A stretch of DNA of 64,000 nt from contig NZ_CP012600.1 of NCBI RefSeq assembly GCF_001278705.1, forward strand, positions 496,190 through 560,189, in the 5' to 3' direction. The position numbers and the translations under genes are program-made. The first letter of the stretch is position 1, and the number at the start of each line of letters is the position of its first letter. The notes under the pieces are model-generated. The model was not told where the DNA came from. It saw only the letters and a program-made list of their open reading frames with translations, and made no database searches. The stretch is from Bacillus gobiensis. GTDB taxonomy: Bacteria > Bacillota > Bacilli > Bacillales > Bacillaceae. Shown in pieces: positions 32,198 to 41,228 of the stretch.

Positions 32198-33295
32198 TTA
32201 ACGAATTCTGCTTTCTGAATCTTTATCAAAAAAGTGTGCTTTGTTCATATCCAAGGCTAAAGTTAATATATGCCCTGCCTCTACGTCCGTTCGCGAATCG
32301 ACCCTTGCGATAAACTCCTGACCATCCACTTGAGAGTAAAGCATCGTTTCAGCTCCCATTAGCTCGGAAACTTCAATTTTTGCATTAATTTGTGTGTCTT
32401 TTGATGCATCTAAAAATACAGGCTCATCGTGAATGTCTTCCGGACGAATGCCAAGAATCAGTTCTTTTCCTTCGTATCCATTTGTTCTAAGCGTTTTCAG
32501 TTTTCCTTCTGGAATGGCAACTGTCGTTTCGGCAAATTTAAACTTGTTACCAATCAAAGTGCCAGAAAAGAAATTCATTGCGGGAGAACCTATGAAACCG
32601 CCTACAAAAACGTTTTCCGGTTTTTCATATACTTCTTTTGGCGATCCAACCTGCTGAATGAGACCATTCTTCATGACCACTAGCCGAGTTGCCATAGTCA
32701 TCGCTTCTGTCTGGTCGTGTGTAACATAGATGGTCGTCGTTTGCAGGCGTTGATGAAGCTTTGAGATTTCCGCCCTCATTTGCACACGGAGCTTCGCATC
32801 CAGATTGGACAGCGGCTCATCCATTAAAAACACTTTCGCATCACGAACAATGGCACGTCCTAAAGCCACCCTTTGTCTTTGCCCCCCGGACAACGCTTTT
32901 GGCTTTCTATCCAAATATTCCTCAAGCCCGAGAATCTTTGCCGCATTTTTTACTCTTTGTTCTATTTCACTTTTAGGAAATTTTCTCAGCTTTAAACCGA
33001 ACGCCATATTGTCATATACGTTCATATGTGGGTAGAGGGCATAATTCTGGAATACCATGGCGATATCTCGATCCTTAGGAGCGACATCATTCATCCGTTT
33101 CCCGTCAATAATAAAATCCCCGCTTGTGATTTCCTCAAGCCCGGCAATCATTCTGAGAGTGGTCGATTTGCCGCAGCCGGAAGGACCAACAAACACAATG
33201 AATTCCTTATCCTCAATATGAAGATTGAAATTTTCAACTGCTGTCACCTTGTTATCATATTGTTTGTAGATTTCTTGTAGCATGATCTCAGCCAT
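32198..33295 (-). CDS. msmX: Sugar ABC transporter ATPase MsmX
   Basis: This 365-residue ATPase energises several carbohydrate importers (multitask MsmX/UgpC type). Walker A GPSGCGKST, Q-loop VFQNYALYPHM, signature LSGGQRQRVALGRAI, Walker B FLMDEPLSNLD and the H-loop YVTHDQTEAMTMA are all intact. The C-terminal TOBE-like regulatory domain (about 240-365) contains GIRPEDIHDE. The start is the ATG at 33295 after GGGGAGGAAAAACGA, giving exactly the B. subtilis MsmX length. A cre-like site lies just upstream, suggesting CcpA control. No permease or binding protein is adjacent, which is normal for MsmX. Confidence 0.96.
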   Translation of the reverse strand: MAEIMLQEIYKQYDNKVTAVENFNLHIEDKEFIVFVGPSGCGKSTTLRMIAGLEEITSGDFIIDGKRMNDVAPKDRDIAMVFQNYALYPHMNVYDNMAFGLKLRKFPKSEIEQRVKNAAKILGLEEYLDRKPKALSGGQRQRVALGRAIVRDAKVFLMDEPLSNLDAKLRVQMRAEISKLHQRLQTTTIYVTHDQTEAMTMATRLVVMKNGLIQQVGSPKEVYEKPENVFVGGFIGSPAMNFFSGTLIGNKFKFAETTVAIPEGKLKTLRTNGYEGKELILGIRPEDIHDEPVFLDASKDTQINAKIEVSELMGAETMLYSQVDGQEFIARVDSRTDVEAGHILTLALDMNKAHFFDKDSESRIR

Positions 33296-33314
33296 TCGTT
33301 TTTCCTCCCCTTTT

Positions 33315-33328
33315 TGTAAGCGCTTTAT
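33315..33328. promoter_or_regulatory. Candidate cre site upstream of msmX
   Basis: Minus strand ATAAAGCGCTTACA matches the CcpA consensus TGWAANCGNTNWCA at 12 of 14 positions, 19 bases before the msmX start. Confidence 0.6.
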
Positions 33329-33412
33329 TTCATATCCATAGTGTAGTAAAGCAGTTCGATTATGTAAATGGGCAACCTGCACAAAAAATACCTGCCAAAA
33401 AAGGCAATGTGA

Positions 33413-34315
33413 TTAAGAAAGCCGGCTTGTAAGGAGTATGCTTTGAATCATTTGGACGGCTGCAGCCTCTTGAAAGTGGCGAATATCGATTCCGGTTTTT
33501 TCAATAAATTTATCAATCCGGTACTGAAGACTATTGCGGTGGATAAATAGTTTTTTGGCGGCTAGTGATGCGTTTAAATCGCATTCGAAGTAAGTTCTGA
33601 TCGTTCGCAGAATTTCCTTATCCGCAAGCGCTTCAACTACTAACTCTGAAAGAGCTTCAGCAGAAACGGTGTGTGGAGCAGCAGAAATGAGCAGCGGCAG
33701 AGAATGATAAAAGGAACTTGGATTGTTATTGAATAATGGTAAATTTCCGAGCCATTTAAATATCATTTGTTCAGCTTGGATTTTTACTTTTACATGGTTG
33801 TCTAATTTATGAAGCTGGCCGGAATATAAAAAACAATTCACAAGGAAATCGCCGGTAATCGCATCTGTAAGCTCTTTTCTATCAGCACCCGAAAGAGGTT
33901 CGATTGGATCTGGCTGCAGGATTAGAATTTGCTGGTTATCTGTCCATAAAATGACTGCATCTTCAAAAAAGCCCTTAATTGCTGATTTTAATTCGTCCTG
34001 TTCTTCGATTGAATGTGACAGCCTGAGGAAATGAGGTTGAACAGAAATTGAATGCTTTGCATTTCGCAAAGGCTGATCACGGAATAAATACCCGTACCAA
34101 TTCATTTCAGCTGATGAAAGCTCCTTTTGTTCCGGCAGGAATATCCGGTGAAAAAGGGTCGATAATAGTTTTTTTTCTTGATCGGTTATTGCTGATCGCA
34201 ACAGGCCGAATGTTTCCTTTTGATCGGTTTGGAACCAAATATAATCCTTTGATGATCCGGCAGGAATTGATGTAATGAATGAGCTGCCATATGTTTTCTT
34301 TAACCTTTTCAGCAT
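33413..34315 (-). CDS. PucR/CdaR-type helix-turn-helix regulator
   Basis: The last 60 residues of this 300-residue protein form the PucR C-terminal HTH (LRTIRTYFECDLNASLAAKKLFIHRNSLQYRIDKFIEKTGIDI), with the family's SLQYRI recognition helix. The N-terminal 230 residues are a poorly conserved sensory region (WFQTDQKETFGLLR, ILWTDNQQILILQPDP); I cannot name its ligand. It stands between msmX and yheE on the same strand and may regulate a nearby or remote carbon-source gene. No obvious ribosome binding site is strong: GGAGGAGCTTTGAC precedes the ATG. Confidence 0.8.
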   Translation of the reverse strand: MLKRLKKTYGSSFITSIPAGSSKDYIWFQTDQKETFGLLRSAITDQEKKLLSTLFHRIFLPEQKELSSAEMNWYGYLFRDQPLRNAKHSISVQPHFLRLSHSIEEQDELKSAIKGFFEDAVILWTDNQQILILQPDPIEPLSGADRKELTDAITGDFLVNCFLYSGQLHKLDNHVKVKIQAEQMIFKWLGNLPLFNNNPSSFYHSLPLLISAAPHTVSAEALSELVVEALADKEILRTIRTYFECDLNASLAAKKLFIHRNSLQYRIDKFIEKTGIDIRHFQEAAAVQMIQSILLTSRLS

Positions 34316-34338
34316 GTCAAAGCTCCTCCAAAAACGGT

Positions 34339-34548
34339 TTACTCGTAAATATGAAATAGCATAAGCTCGTGGATATCGTTTTTAAGTTCAGGCTCGTCAT
34401 CATGGGGAGGATACGTTCTTCCCCATTCAATATCGCCGGTTTTATGGTAAATCCCTTCATAGTGAGTTCCCTTATAATAAAAAGAAATTTTCCAACCTGG
34501 CAGTCTTTCTTTTTTGAATAGCGGCTTCCATTGAAAATGAGAAATCAT
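34339..34548 (-). CDS. yheE: YheE family protein
   Basis: A 69-residue soluble protein (MISHFQWKPLFKKERLPGWK, HYEGIYHKTGDIEWG) similar in size and position to B. subtilis YheE. It follows the ATP-grasp gene with a one-base overlap, so it ends the four-gene YheC/D operon. Function unknown; probably linked to the sporulation role of its neighbours. Confidence 0.85.
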   Translation of the reverse strand: MISHFQWKPLFKKERLPGWKISFYYKGTHYEGIYHKTGDIEWGRTYPPHDDEPELKNDIHELMLFHIYE

Positions 34549-35579
34549 CAGTAATCACTCCTTACCTGATTTTCATCTAACAAATTAATAAGCTTCTCTA
34601 CCCTCTTTAATTGTATCTCATTCTCATCAAAGATCATAGGCTTGCTATTTGCTTCAAAGATAATCGGGCGCGAATGACGAAAGCCAATATCCATGGAAAA
34701 CTCTCCAATAAACCCGTAGGTACGTGATAAAAGATCCCCTGTATGGGAAACAATCGCTTCAAGCTCTGAATTGTTAATGTCAGAGGATATGGAGTCATAA
34801 GGGATAACAAAACCGCCGTTCGGAACGTGAGTAACAATTTGGCCGGAATTTGCTGCCCGCACGCCAATTCCGGTAATGGAATGGCGTTTTCCAGCATAGT
34901 TCGCAAGAACACGCAGATCAAAGCGATAGCCGTTTCGTTCATCACAGTCAACTGCTTCCTGAATAAGGGAGTCCCGCGCAACGGAAAAAAAATACAATTG
35001 ATCAAGAAGCCTATCAAAAGTAAGATGTTTGAATTCTTCATGAGGAGTTTTTAACAGGTAACCTCCGTCTTTTTTTACAATAAAAAAAATCCCGTTTCCT
35101 TTACTGCCATTCGAATCCTTAATATAGATGCTGGAGTGTGTTTCAAGCATAGAAAACAAACCGTCTGAGGAAAAGCCGATTTTCGTATTCGGCAAAAAGC
35201 CCCTGAGAACAGGGTGATCCTCAAGCAGCTTATGCACAACACTTTTGTTGAAAAATTGGCGATTGAAAATGGGGATGTTCTTTTTCGCAAAAAATAGCCG
35301 CCAAGATGGACAGACCTCTTCTTCGCGGCGGGGCAGGCGATTATAAACCAGGTTAGGAAAAGAAACTTCCTTTGTCAGCCATTTATGAGCGTGAAAATCG
35401 AAATAAAAACCTTTCAGATATGAATCAAAAATCCCGTTCAAAGTAAATACATAGCATAAAATTCCCCGGCTGTTTGCGTGCATTTGCAGATGTTTAAAAA
35501 ATTTACTGTCTCCTTTAAAGGTATTCCCTTTTTTCGGTTTGCCTGATAGCACGCCTAGGCATTTGTTTATCATGTCCAA
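34548..35579 (-). CDS. YheC/YheD-family ATP-grasp protein (fourth in operon)
   Basis: This 343-residue member of the endospore-coat-associated YheC/D ATP-grasp family is the shortest of the four. It lacks the 95-residue N-terminal domain found in YheD. The ATP-grasp core includes SIYIKDSNGSKGNGIFFI (phosphate loop region), YRFDLRVLANYAGK and GEFSMDIGFRHSRPIIFEANSKP (metal-binding Glu and Asn). The start overlaps yheD by 10 bases. The substrate ligated by this family is unknown. Confidence 0.88.
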   Translation of the reverse strand: MDMINKCLGVLSGKPKKGNTFKGDSKFFKHLQMHANSRGILCYVFTLNGIFDSYLKGFYFDFHAHKWLTKEVSFPNLVYNRLPRREEEVCPSWRLFFAKKNIPIFNRQFFNKSVVHKLLEDHPVLRGFLPNTKIGFSSDGLFSMLETHSSIYIKDSNGSKGNGIFFIVKKDGGYLLKTPHEEFKHLTFDRLLDQLYFFSVARDSLIQEAVDCDERNGYRFDLRVLANYAGKRHSITGIGVRAANSGQIVTHVPNGGFVIPYDSISSDINNSELEAIVSHTGDLLSRTYGFIGEFSMDIGFRHSRPIIFEANSKPMIFDENEIQLKRVEKLINLLDENQVRSDY

Positions 35580-36931
35580 AGACGGTCAGGCGAAAGAATG
35601 GACTGTTCGGATAAATATGCGGCATATTCAAAATTTCTTCGTTTCGTCAGCTGTTCGACTGTTCTGAGCCCCGGATGAGAGAAAATTCCTCTACCGGGCC
35701 TGGAATTGGCTTCGAATAACCAAAGCTTGTCGTCAGTATCAATTCCTAAGTCAAATCCGATTTCCCCGACGAAGCCGTCTATGTGCTCATCAATGACCTG
35801 GCTTAATAGCAAGGCAGCTGATGACAGTTTTCTAATGACCATAATTCTTTCTTTTGGATCATCATATATCTCTGCAAGAGTACGGATCACTCCGCCTTTG
35901 CTAATATGAGTCGTAATGCTGTTTTCGCCTGCAATTTTTGCTGCGATGGCGGTAACTGTCCATTCGCCCTTATCATTTTTATTGGTGTGTACTCGAAAAT
36001 CGACCGGGTGATGATTAATTTCTAGTAAAGTAATTTTCTGCTGAATGATGAATGATCTTGAGTCCGAATTTTGGAAATGGTTGTTTAAAAACTCTTTCAC
36101 CGATGAATATATCGCTTCAACCGGGGACTCCTGTTCGTAAATAGAATGCTTAACGATGAACTCTTGTCCAGAGCTTGTAATCTGAAATATCCCGTGGCCG
36201 AGACTTCCGTTTGCCGGTTTAATATAGATGCTTTTGTAGCTGTTCAGAAACCATTCCAGCTTTTCTTCTGTCGGATGAACAGCTGTATCCGGCAAAAAAT
36301 CAGAAACTCGGAGGTCATGCAGCAACGATTCGTGAATATCCCATTTGTTAAAAAAGGAAGGATTAAACCATGGGATTTGATATTCTTTTATTAATCGGTC
36401 CTTCGTTTCCTTTAAAATAGAATAATGCTCGGATTTCCGATTAGGAAGCCGGTCGTACACGACATCCGGAAGAGGGACAACGGCTTCTTCCCAGCCATTT
36501 TCTTGGAATATCAGTGCCTTAACTGTTCCTTCGTCCCATTGTATTTGATGGGAACCAAACACGTAGCAAAATCCCCCCATGCCAAAGTTGGTCGTAAGCA
36601 GCTTTGAAAAAAACATCGAACGCTCCCCAATCGGCCGATGGAGCGATTTAGTAAAGCCTGCTGTAAAAATCCCGATTAACGGCCCGATAAAGGCGGTTTC
36701 TTCATGAAAAAGAAGCCGCGATTTACCGCGGTAGGGAATATGAAGATTCTTATAGATATTTTCTGATAAAAAGATGGTTTCTTTATGGGTACTATTAAAG
36801 GAAATGTGGCATCTCTCTACTTTTGTTCCAAAGGCAACATACAGTAAATTGTCTTTTTTTAGATTGGGAGGGAGAAGAACTGTATTATCTACATCCCGGA
36901 GTATACCGATGTGGTATAAACGGTCAGTCAT
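35570..36931 (-). CDS. yheD: Endospore coat-associated ATP-grasp protein YheD
   Basis: At 453 residues this equals B. subtilis YheD. An N-terminal all-beta domain (about 1-90, GTKVERCHISFNST) is followed by the central domain (VVYDRLPNRKSEHY) and the ATP-grasp core (SIYIKPANGSLGHGIFQI, HPVDFRVHTNK, GEIGFDLGIDTDDKLWLFEANSRPG). YheD of B. subtilis is expressed in the mother cell and locates around the forespore. It overlaps both neighbours (10 and 8 bases), indicating coupled translation. Confidence 0.93.
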   Translation of the reverse strand: MTDRLYHIGILRDVDNTVLLPPNLKKDNLLYVAFGTKVERCHISFNSTHKETIFLSENIYKNLHIPYRGKSRLLFHEETAFIGPLIGIFTAGFTKSLHRPIGERSMFFSKLLTTNFGMGGFCYVFGSHQIQWDEGTVKALIFQENGWEEAVVPLPDVVYDRLPNRKSEHYSILKETKDRLIKEYQIPWFNPSFFNKWDIHESLLHDLRVSDFLPDTAVHPTEEKLEWFLNSYKSIYIKPANGSLGHGIFQITSSGQEFIVKHSIYEQESPVEAIYSSVKEFLNNHFQNSDSRSFIIQQKITLLEINHHPVDFRVHTNKNDKGEWTVTAIAAKIAGENSITTHISKGGVIRTLAEIYDDPKERIMVIRKLSSAALLLSQVIDEHIDGFVGEIGFDLGIDTDDKLWLFEANSRPGRGIFSHPGLRTVEQLTKRRNFEYAAYLSEQSILSPDRLWT

Positions 36932-38009
36932 GTTGAATCACTCCTCCAGCTTCAGGCGTCATGAGATAGGTGCAATAATTAAAAGGGCTTTCATATAAAA
37001 AATCCTTTGTGTTTGGCTCGGCAGAAAGGATGGACTTCCTGCCCGGCTTGCTATTTACATCAAAAAGCCACACTTTCCCGTCATTTGCTAAACAAATATC
37101 TAAACCAAGCTCGAAAAGCGGGCCGTGCTTCTCCTCAAGAACCTGCGGAACATGTGTTGAGATCGTATCAATATCATCTAACAGGAGGGCTTGCTGCATT
37201 TTGGGAAGCGAACGAAACCACTCGTCAAATTTGAGGATTTCTGCACCGCCGTTCAAATTGGACAAAAATCCATATTGATAGCCTTTTCTTACAGCTTTTC
37301 CCACAGATGCCCACTTCCCGTTTTTCGTTTTCTGCAGAAGTATTCTTATATCACAAGGATAGCCATTTTTGTCCTGAATGGAAAGGTAGGGCTGAATCAT
37401 ATAGGAATGTAGCAGAACTTTTTTTGTCCAAAGTTCTAAGGCGTTTAATGAAGCAAAACGTTTGATTTGCTTATTTTTTCCGAAATGGTAAGTAGCTTTT
37501 GTCGTCTTGTCTCTGAATTCCAAAAGGATGACACCACGACCACCGCCCCCTGATACAGGTTTAAGAACGCAGGCTTTTTCCTTCATCAGAAGGTCAGCAA
37601 TATGAGAAAAACCGGAAACTAAAGAGGTGTCAGGAAGATAAGCTTTTAAGTCAGCATGTGATTGAAGATAATTTTGAATCGTCCATTTATCCGCTAATCC
37701 GTATCCTAGAAAAGTTGTTTTAGGATATTTTTTTAACCAGTCGACAATTGGTTTTGCTTTTTTAGAGAGAGAGTCTCTTCCGTAAAAGCAACGATCATAA
37801 ATAAACTCCGGAATTTCAATGGTGGAATCATTCCACTGGCCGGATGGTGTATGATACGACAATGCATTGATTAGCATTGAGTCAGGGGATAGATCAAATG
37901 GAGTAAAGCGGACAAATTGAATCTGATGTGCTTCTGTCCGGCTGGCTAGCTCAGCAGCATATCCTTGTTCATGAGAAGTTGAAAGGGACATAAAACCAAG
38001 AGTTACCAT
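36924..38009 (-). CDS. yheC: Endospore coat-associated ATP-grasp protein YheC
   Basis: This 361-residue protein aligns from the first residue with B. subtilis YheC (MVTLGFMSLSTSHEQGYAAE). The ATP-grasp core is ACVLKPVSGGGGRGVILLEF, YPCDIRILLQKTKNGKW and ELGLDICLANDGKVWLFDVNSKPGRKS. I set the start at 38009 after GAGGAGGAGTG, which removes 35 residues of out-of-family upstream frame. It overlaps yheD by 8 bases and follows the first ATP-grasp gene after 22 bases. Confidence 0.93.
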   Translation of the reverse strand: MVTLGFMSLSTSHEQGYAAELASRTEAHQIQFVRFTPFDLSPDSMLINALSYHTPSGQWNDSTIEIPEFIYDRCFYGRDSLSKKAKPIVDWLKKYPKTTFLGYGLADKWTIQNYLQSHADLKAYLPDTSLVSGFSHIADLLMKEKACVLKPVSGGGGRGVILLEFRDKTTKATYHFGKNKQIKRFASLNALELWTKKVLLHSYMIQPYLSIQDKNGYPCDIRILLQKTKNGKWASVGKAVRKGYQYGFLSNLNGGAEILKFDEWFRSLPKMQQALLLDDIDTISTHVPQVLEEKHGPLFELGLDICLANDGKVWLFDVNSKPGRKSILSAEPNTKDFLYESPFNYCTYLMTPEAGGVIQHD

Positions 38010-38031
38010 TGATGCACTCCTCCTCGAATAG

Positions 38032-39390
38032 TTAAGCTTTACTTTTGTTGAAAAAACCGCAGTAGTCCATGCATATCCTTGCGATAGACAGAACGGATGG
38101 GGGAACGGCTGCATCTGCGTCCAAATCCCTTTTTGAAGGCTTAGTATTTACTTCAAGGACCCATGGGCGCCCGTTTATGTCAAGCGCCATATCAATCGCA
38201 AACTCTGCAAAAACTCCATCGAGCATTGCGGACAGGCTATCCGACACGTGAATCGCTGCCTCATACATGAACTTTTTTAAATGATAGGCTTCCCTTCTGT
38301 CAAATAAGTCCTCAAGCACCAGGAAAACCGGAAACAATTTTCCTCCTTGAGCTAGATTTGTAACAAAAGTATGTTCACCCGTCATTCTTGCAACCGAAGA
38401 GGAAACCTGCCATTTTCCCTTCGCTGAACGATAGCAGAGCAGTCGAAAATCGATAGGCTTTCCATAATAACAAAGCAGTGGAATGGCCTGTTGTATAAGG
38501 TAAGGCTCTTTGGTTATCAGCTTTTTTATTTCATTGTACATTTCCTCAAAGTCTGAATATTCGATTGTCTTCCCGGATTTGGAGGAAGAGTAATTGACTT
38601 TCACGGTCCCTTCATGACGGTCTAATTTAAATATTCGTTTGCCTTGGCTGCCGTGAACCGGTTTTAAGAATAGTTCATTTTTAGCTATCAGGTAATCCTT
38701 CAACTGATTTTTTTCTGCAAACAGCATCGTTTCTGGCAGATAGGGATGAAGATGAGGAAAGGATTGCAACAGCTGGTGAGTTAACCATTTATCGAGATAA
38801 TGGTCATTGAAGATTGGAATTTGTTCGGTTCTCAACCCTCGTTTTATGGATTGAAAAACTTCTGATTGTTCATTTTTTCTAATATGGATCCGGTTGTGGA
38901 TCATGTCAGGAAGCGGGGCGGGTTGCTTATGCCAATCACCTGAGCTGTAAAAATAACCTGTAGCCGTTTCAGTACAAAAGTCTTTGATCGAACTTACATA
39001 GAATATTGCATGCTTTTTTTGAAATTCCAAGGCAAGCAGCCTGCAAAAGGCTTGAACGGAGCCGAATTTGGGCTCGGTTTCCTGGATTTCCGTCAACAGG
39101 CAAATGACTGGCCCGACAGTCCATTCATCTGCCTTCTTTTTGATATGCAGAGCCACCGGAAAATCCACAGGTAAACACAAGGTAGAAAAAAGATCAGCAG
39201 ACATTCGTGCATGCATACCTTCTTCATTCATTATTACGACTCTGGCTTTGGCCTTATTCCTGCCACAGGAAATTATTATATCGTCCGGACTGTCGCCAGC
39301 CTTTAAATATTCGGCAGCATCCTGGCTGATTTCAATCGTTTCGGCAGGGGACAGGGTACTTGATTCAAGTGTCAGTTTTGAATAATCCAC
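38032..39390 (-). CDS. YheC/YheD-family ATP-grasp protein (first in operon)
   Basis: This 452-residue paralog heads the operon. It has the same two-domain plan as YheD: an N-terminal beta domain (about 1-95, SPAETIEISQDAAEYLKAGD and VRVVIMNEEGMHARMSADLF-like strands) and an ATP-grasp core (ELFLKPVHGSQGKRIFKL, KPIDFRLLCYRSAKGKWQV, FAEFAIDMALDINGRPWVLEVNTKPSK). B. subtilis has only yheC and yheD at this place, so this and the fourth gene are extra copies. Convergence with no other gene; yheB diverges 110 bases upstream. Confidence 0.9.
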   Translation of the reverse strand: MDYSKLTLESSTLSPAETIEISQDAAEYLKAGDSPDDIIISCGRNKAKARVVIMNEEGMHARMSADLFSTLCLPVDFPVALHIKKKADEWTVGPVICLLTEIQETEPKFGSVQAFCRLLALEFQKKHAIFYVSSIKDFCTETATGYFYSSGDWHKQPAPLPDMIHNRIHIRKNEQSEVFQSIKRGLRTEQIPIFNDHYLDKWLTHQLLQSFPHLHPYLPETMLFAEKNQLKDYLIAKNELFLKPVHGSQGKRIFKLDRHEGTVKVNYSSSKSGKTIEYSDFEEMYNEIKKLITKEPYLIQQAIPLLCYYGKPIDFRLLCYRSAKGKWQVSSSVARMTGEHTFVTNLAQGGKLFPVFLVLEDLFDRREAYHLKKFMYEAAIHVSDSLSAMLDGVFAEFAIDMALDINGRPWVLEVNTKPSKRDLDADAAVPPSVLSIARICMDYCGFFNKSKA

Positions 39391-39500
39391 AGCATTTCCC
39401 TCATTTGCTAAGGCTTCTGGTTAGACGCTATAATGGTCTATAGGCATTTTCCTAACATAGCTTATGTAGCAAGAAGATTACAGGTGAAAATAGGAGGCAA

Positions 39501-40643
39501 ATGAACACAGTGGGTGTACTTGGAACATTTATATTTATGATCGTGATAGGTGCCGCAATAGGCGCTGTTACCAACCATTTAGCAATAAAAATGCTATTTC
39601 GCCCGTACAGGCCGATTTATTTATTCGGAAAACGGCTGCCGTTTACCCCGGGACTTATTCCGAAAAGACGGGATGATTTGGCTAAGCAAATGGGATTAAC
39701 GGTCGTCAATCATTTGCTGACCCCTGAGGGTTTGAAGAAAAGATTAAATTCTGAGCTCTTTAAGAGCAATGTCATCAAATGGATTGAAGTGTTTATAGAA
39801 GAGACAAGCCAATCTTCTATGAAGATCAATGAGGTTTTAGGGAAAATAGGAATAAAAAATACTCATGAAAAAATTGATTCCTGGCTCAACAACTGGACAG
39901 ACGAAAAACTGGATGAATTTTTGCAAAACCATCAAAATGAACCCATCAAAAATATGCTGCCGGAAGAAACGCATCAAAAGCTGACAAGCGGAATCCCGGT
40001 TGTGTCTGACTACATATTAAAAGTGAGCATCGGTTACTTTGAAAGCGAAGAAGGAAGAGACAGGCTGGAGAGGATGATCGATGATTTTTTCAAGGAGCGG
40101 GGCAAGCTCGGCAGCATGATTCAAATGTTTCTTGGCAACAGCAGCTTAGTGGATCGAATTCGCCCTGAATTAATCAAATTTCTAAACAATACAGAAACGA
40201 GGCAGCTGCTAACGGATTTGCTGAGGAACGAGTGGGCGAAGCTAAGAGAGTATACGTTCGAGGAAATAAATCAGACGTGGGAAGCAGAAACGATGATTAA
40301 AACGACGAAGCAGAAGATAATGAAGAGATTTTCTACTAAACCTATATTGGAAAAAAGGATTGGAGAAGCTGTTAAGCCTTTTAAAGAAGACATTACACAA
40401 ACCTATCTTCCGGCTGCTTTTGATTGGTGTGTTAACGCACTTAATAATCATATGGACGATTTATTTAGGCGCATGAAGCTTGAAGAAATTGTAAAAGAAC
40501 AAGTGGAGGATTTCCCGGTAGAACGATTAGAGGAAATGGTTCTTTCCATTTCAAAAAAAGAATTTAAGATGATAACCTATTTAGGAGGATTTCTCGGAGG
40601 AATCATTGGAGCCATTCAAGCTCTCTTTGTCATGCTTTTTTAA
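39501..40643 (+). CDS. yheB: DUF445 family membrane protein YheB
   Basis: A 380-residue protein (377 in B. subtilis) with one N-terminal helix (about 4-24, [26 protein letters not shown]) and one C-terminal helix (about 360-378). The amphipathic region between is rich in helices and charge. The conserved N-terminal motif [25 protein letters not shown] defines the family. Function unknown. AATAGGAGGCAA precedes the ATG. The next gene yheA follows after 122 bases. Confidence 0.93.
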   Translation: MNTVGVLGTFIFMIVIGAAIGAVTNHLAIKMLFRPYRPIYLFGKRLPFTPGLIPKRRDDLAKQMGLTVVNHLLTPEGLKKRLNSELFKSNVIKWIEVFIEETSQSSMKINEVLGKIGIKNTHEKIDSWLNNWTDEKLDEFLQNHQNEPIKNMLPEETHQKLTSGIPVVSDYILKVSIGYFESEEGRDRLERMIDDFFKERGKLGSMIQMFLGNSSLVDRIRPELIKFLNNTETRQLLTDLLRNEWAKLREYTFEEINQTWEAETMIKTTKQKIMKRFSTKPILEKRIGEAVKPFKEDITQTYLPAAFDWCVNALNNHMDDLFRRMKLEEIVKEQVEDFPVERLEEMVLSISKKEFKMITYLGGFLGGIIGAIQALFVMLF

Positions 40644-40765
40644 TCCTGGCTATGGAGGCGTGTCTGGCATTCACCTTCTGTTTGGGTATTCGTATACTAT
40701 GTTTAAATCGGCTGAAGTCTGTTATAGTGAGGGGAGTCTTTTTACTAAGAAAGGAGTTTTTCTAA

Positions 40766-41119
40766 ATGACAAACAATTATTATGACGTGGCCTATGATCT
40801 TGAAAAAGCGTTGCGCCAAAGTAATGAATATGCGGAATTAAAAAAACTTTATGATGAAGTGAATGGTGATCCTTCTTCGAAGAGCATGTTTGAAAATTTT
40901 CGCGACATTCAATTAAAGCTGCAGCAAAAACAAATGCAAGGCGAGGAAATTACCCAAGAGGAAGTCGAACAAGCGCAAAAATCAGTTGCTCTTGTACAGC
41001 AGCATGACAAAATTTCCAAGCTGATGGAATCAGAGCAGCGCATGAGCATGATGATCCAAGAGCTTAACAAAATCATTATGAAGCCGCTGGAAGAATTATA
41101 CGGAAGTACTGAACAGTAA
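40766..41119 (+). CDS. yheA: YlbF/YmcA family protein YheA
   Basis: A 117-residue helical protein of the Com_YlbF family (YDVAYDLEKALRQSNEYAELKKLYDEV, VNGDPSSKSMFENFRDIQLKLQQKQMQGEEIT). Relatives YlbF and YmcA form the Y-complex that guides RNase Y; the role of YheA itself is not known. A good AGAAAGGAG site and a strong downstream terminator frame the gene. Confidence 0.92.
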   Translation: MTNNYYDVAYDLEKALRQSNEYAELKKLYDEVNGDPSSKSMFENFRDIQLKLQQKQMQGEEITQEEVEQAQKSVALVQQHDKISKLMESEQRMSMMIQELNKIIMKPLEELYGSTEQ

Positions 41120-41131
41120 TTGATCGTAAAT

Positions 41132-41167
41132 AGCTGACCCGAAAATTTTTCGGGTCGGCTTTTTTTG
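41132..41167 (+). terminator. Terminator after yheA
   Basis: CTGACCCGAA pairs with TTCGGGTCGG and is followed by CTTTTTTT. Confidence 0.88.
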
Positions 41168-41228
41168 GCAAATCGGAGCGACAACAGTAAGAAATGTAAA
41201 TACTTCGAATAATCCTATGACTTCTATT

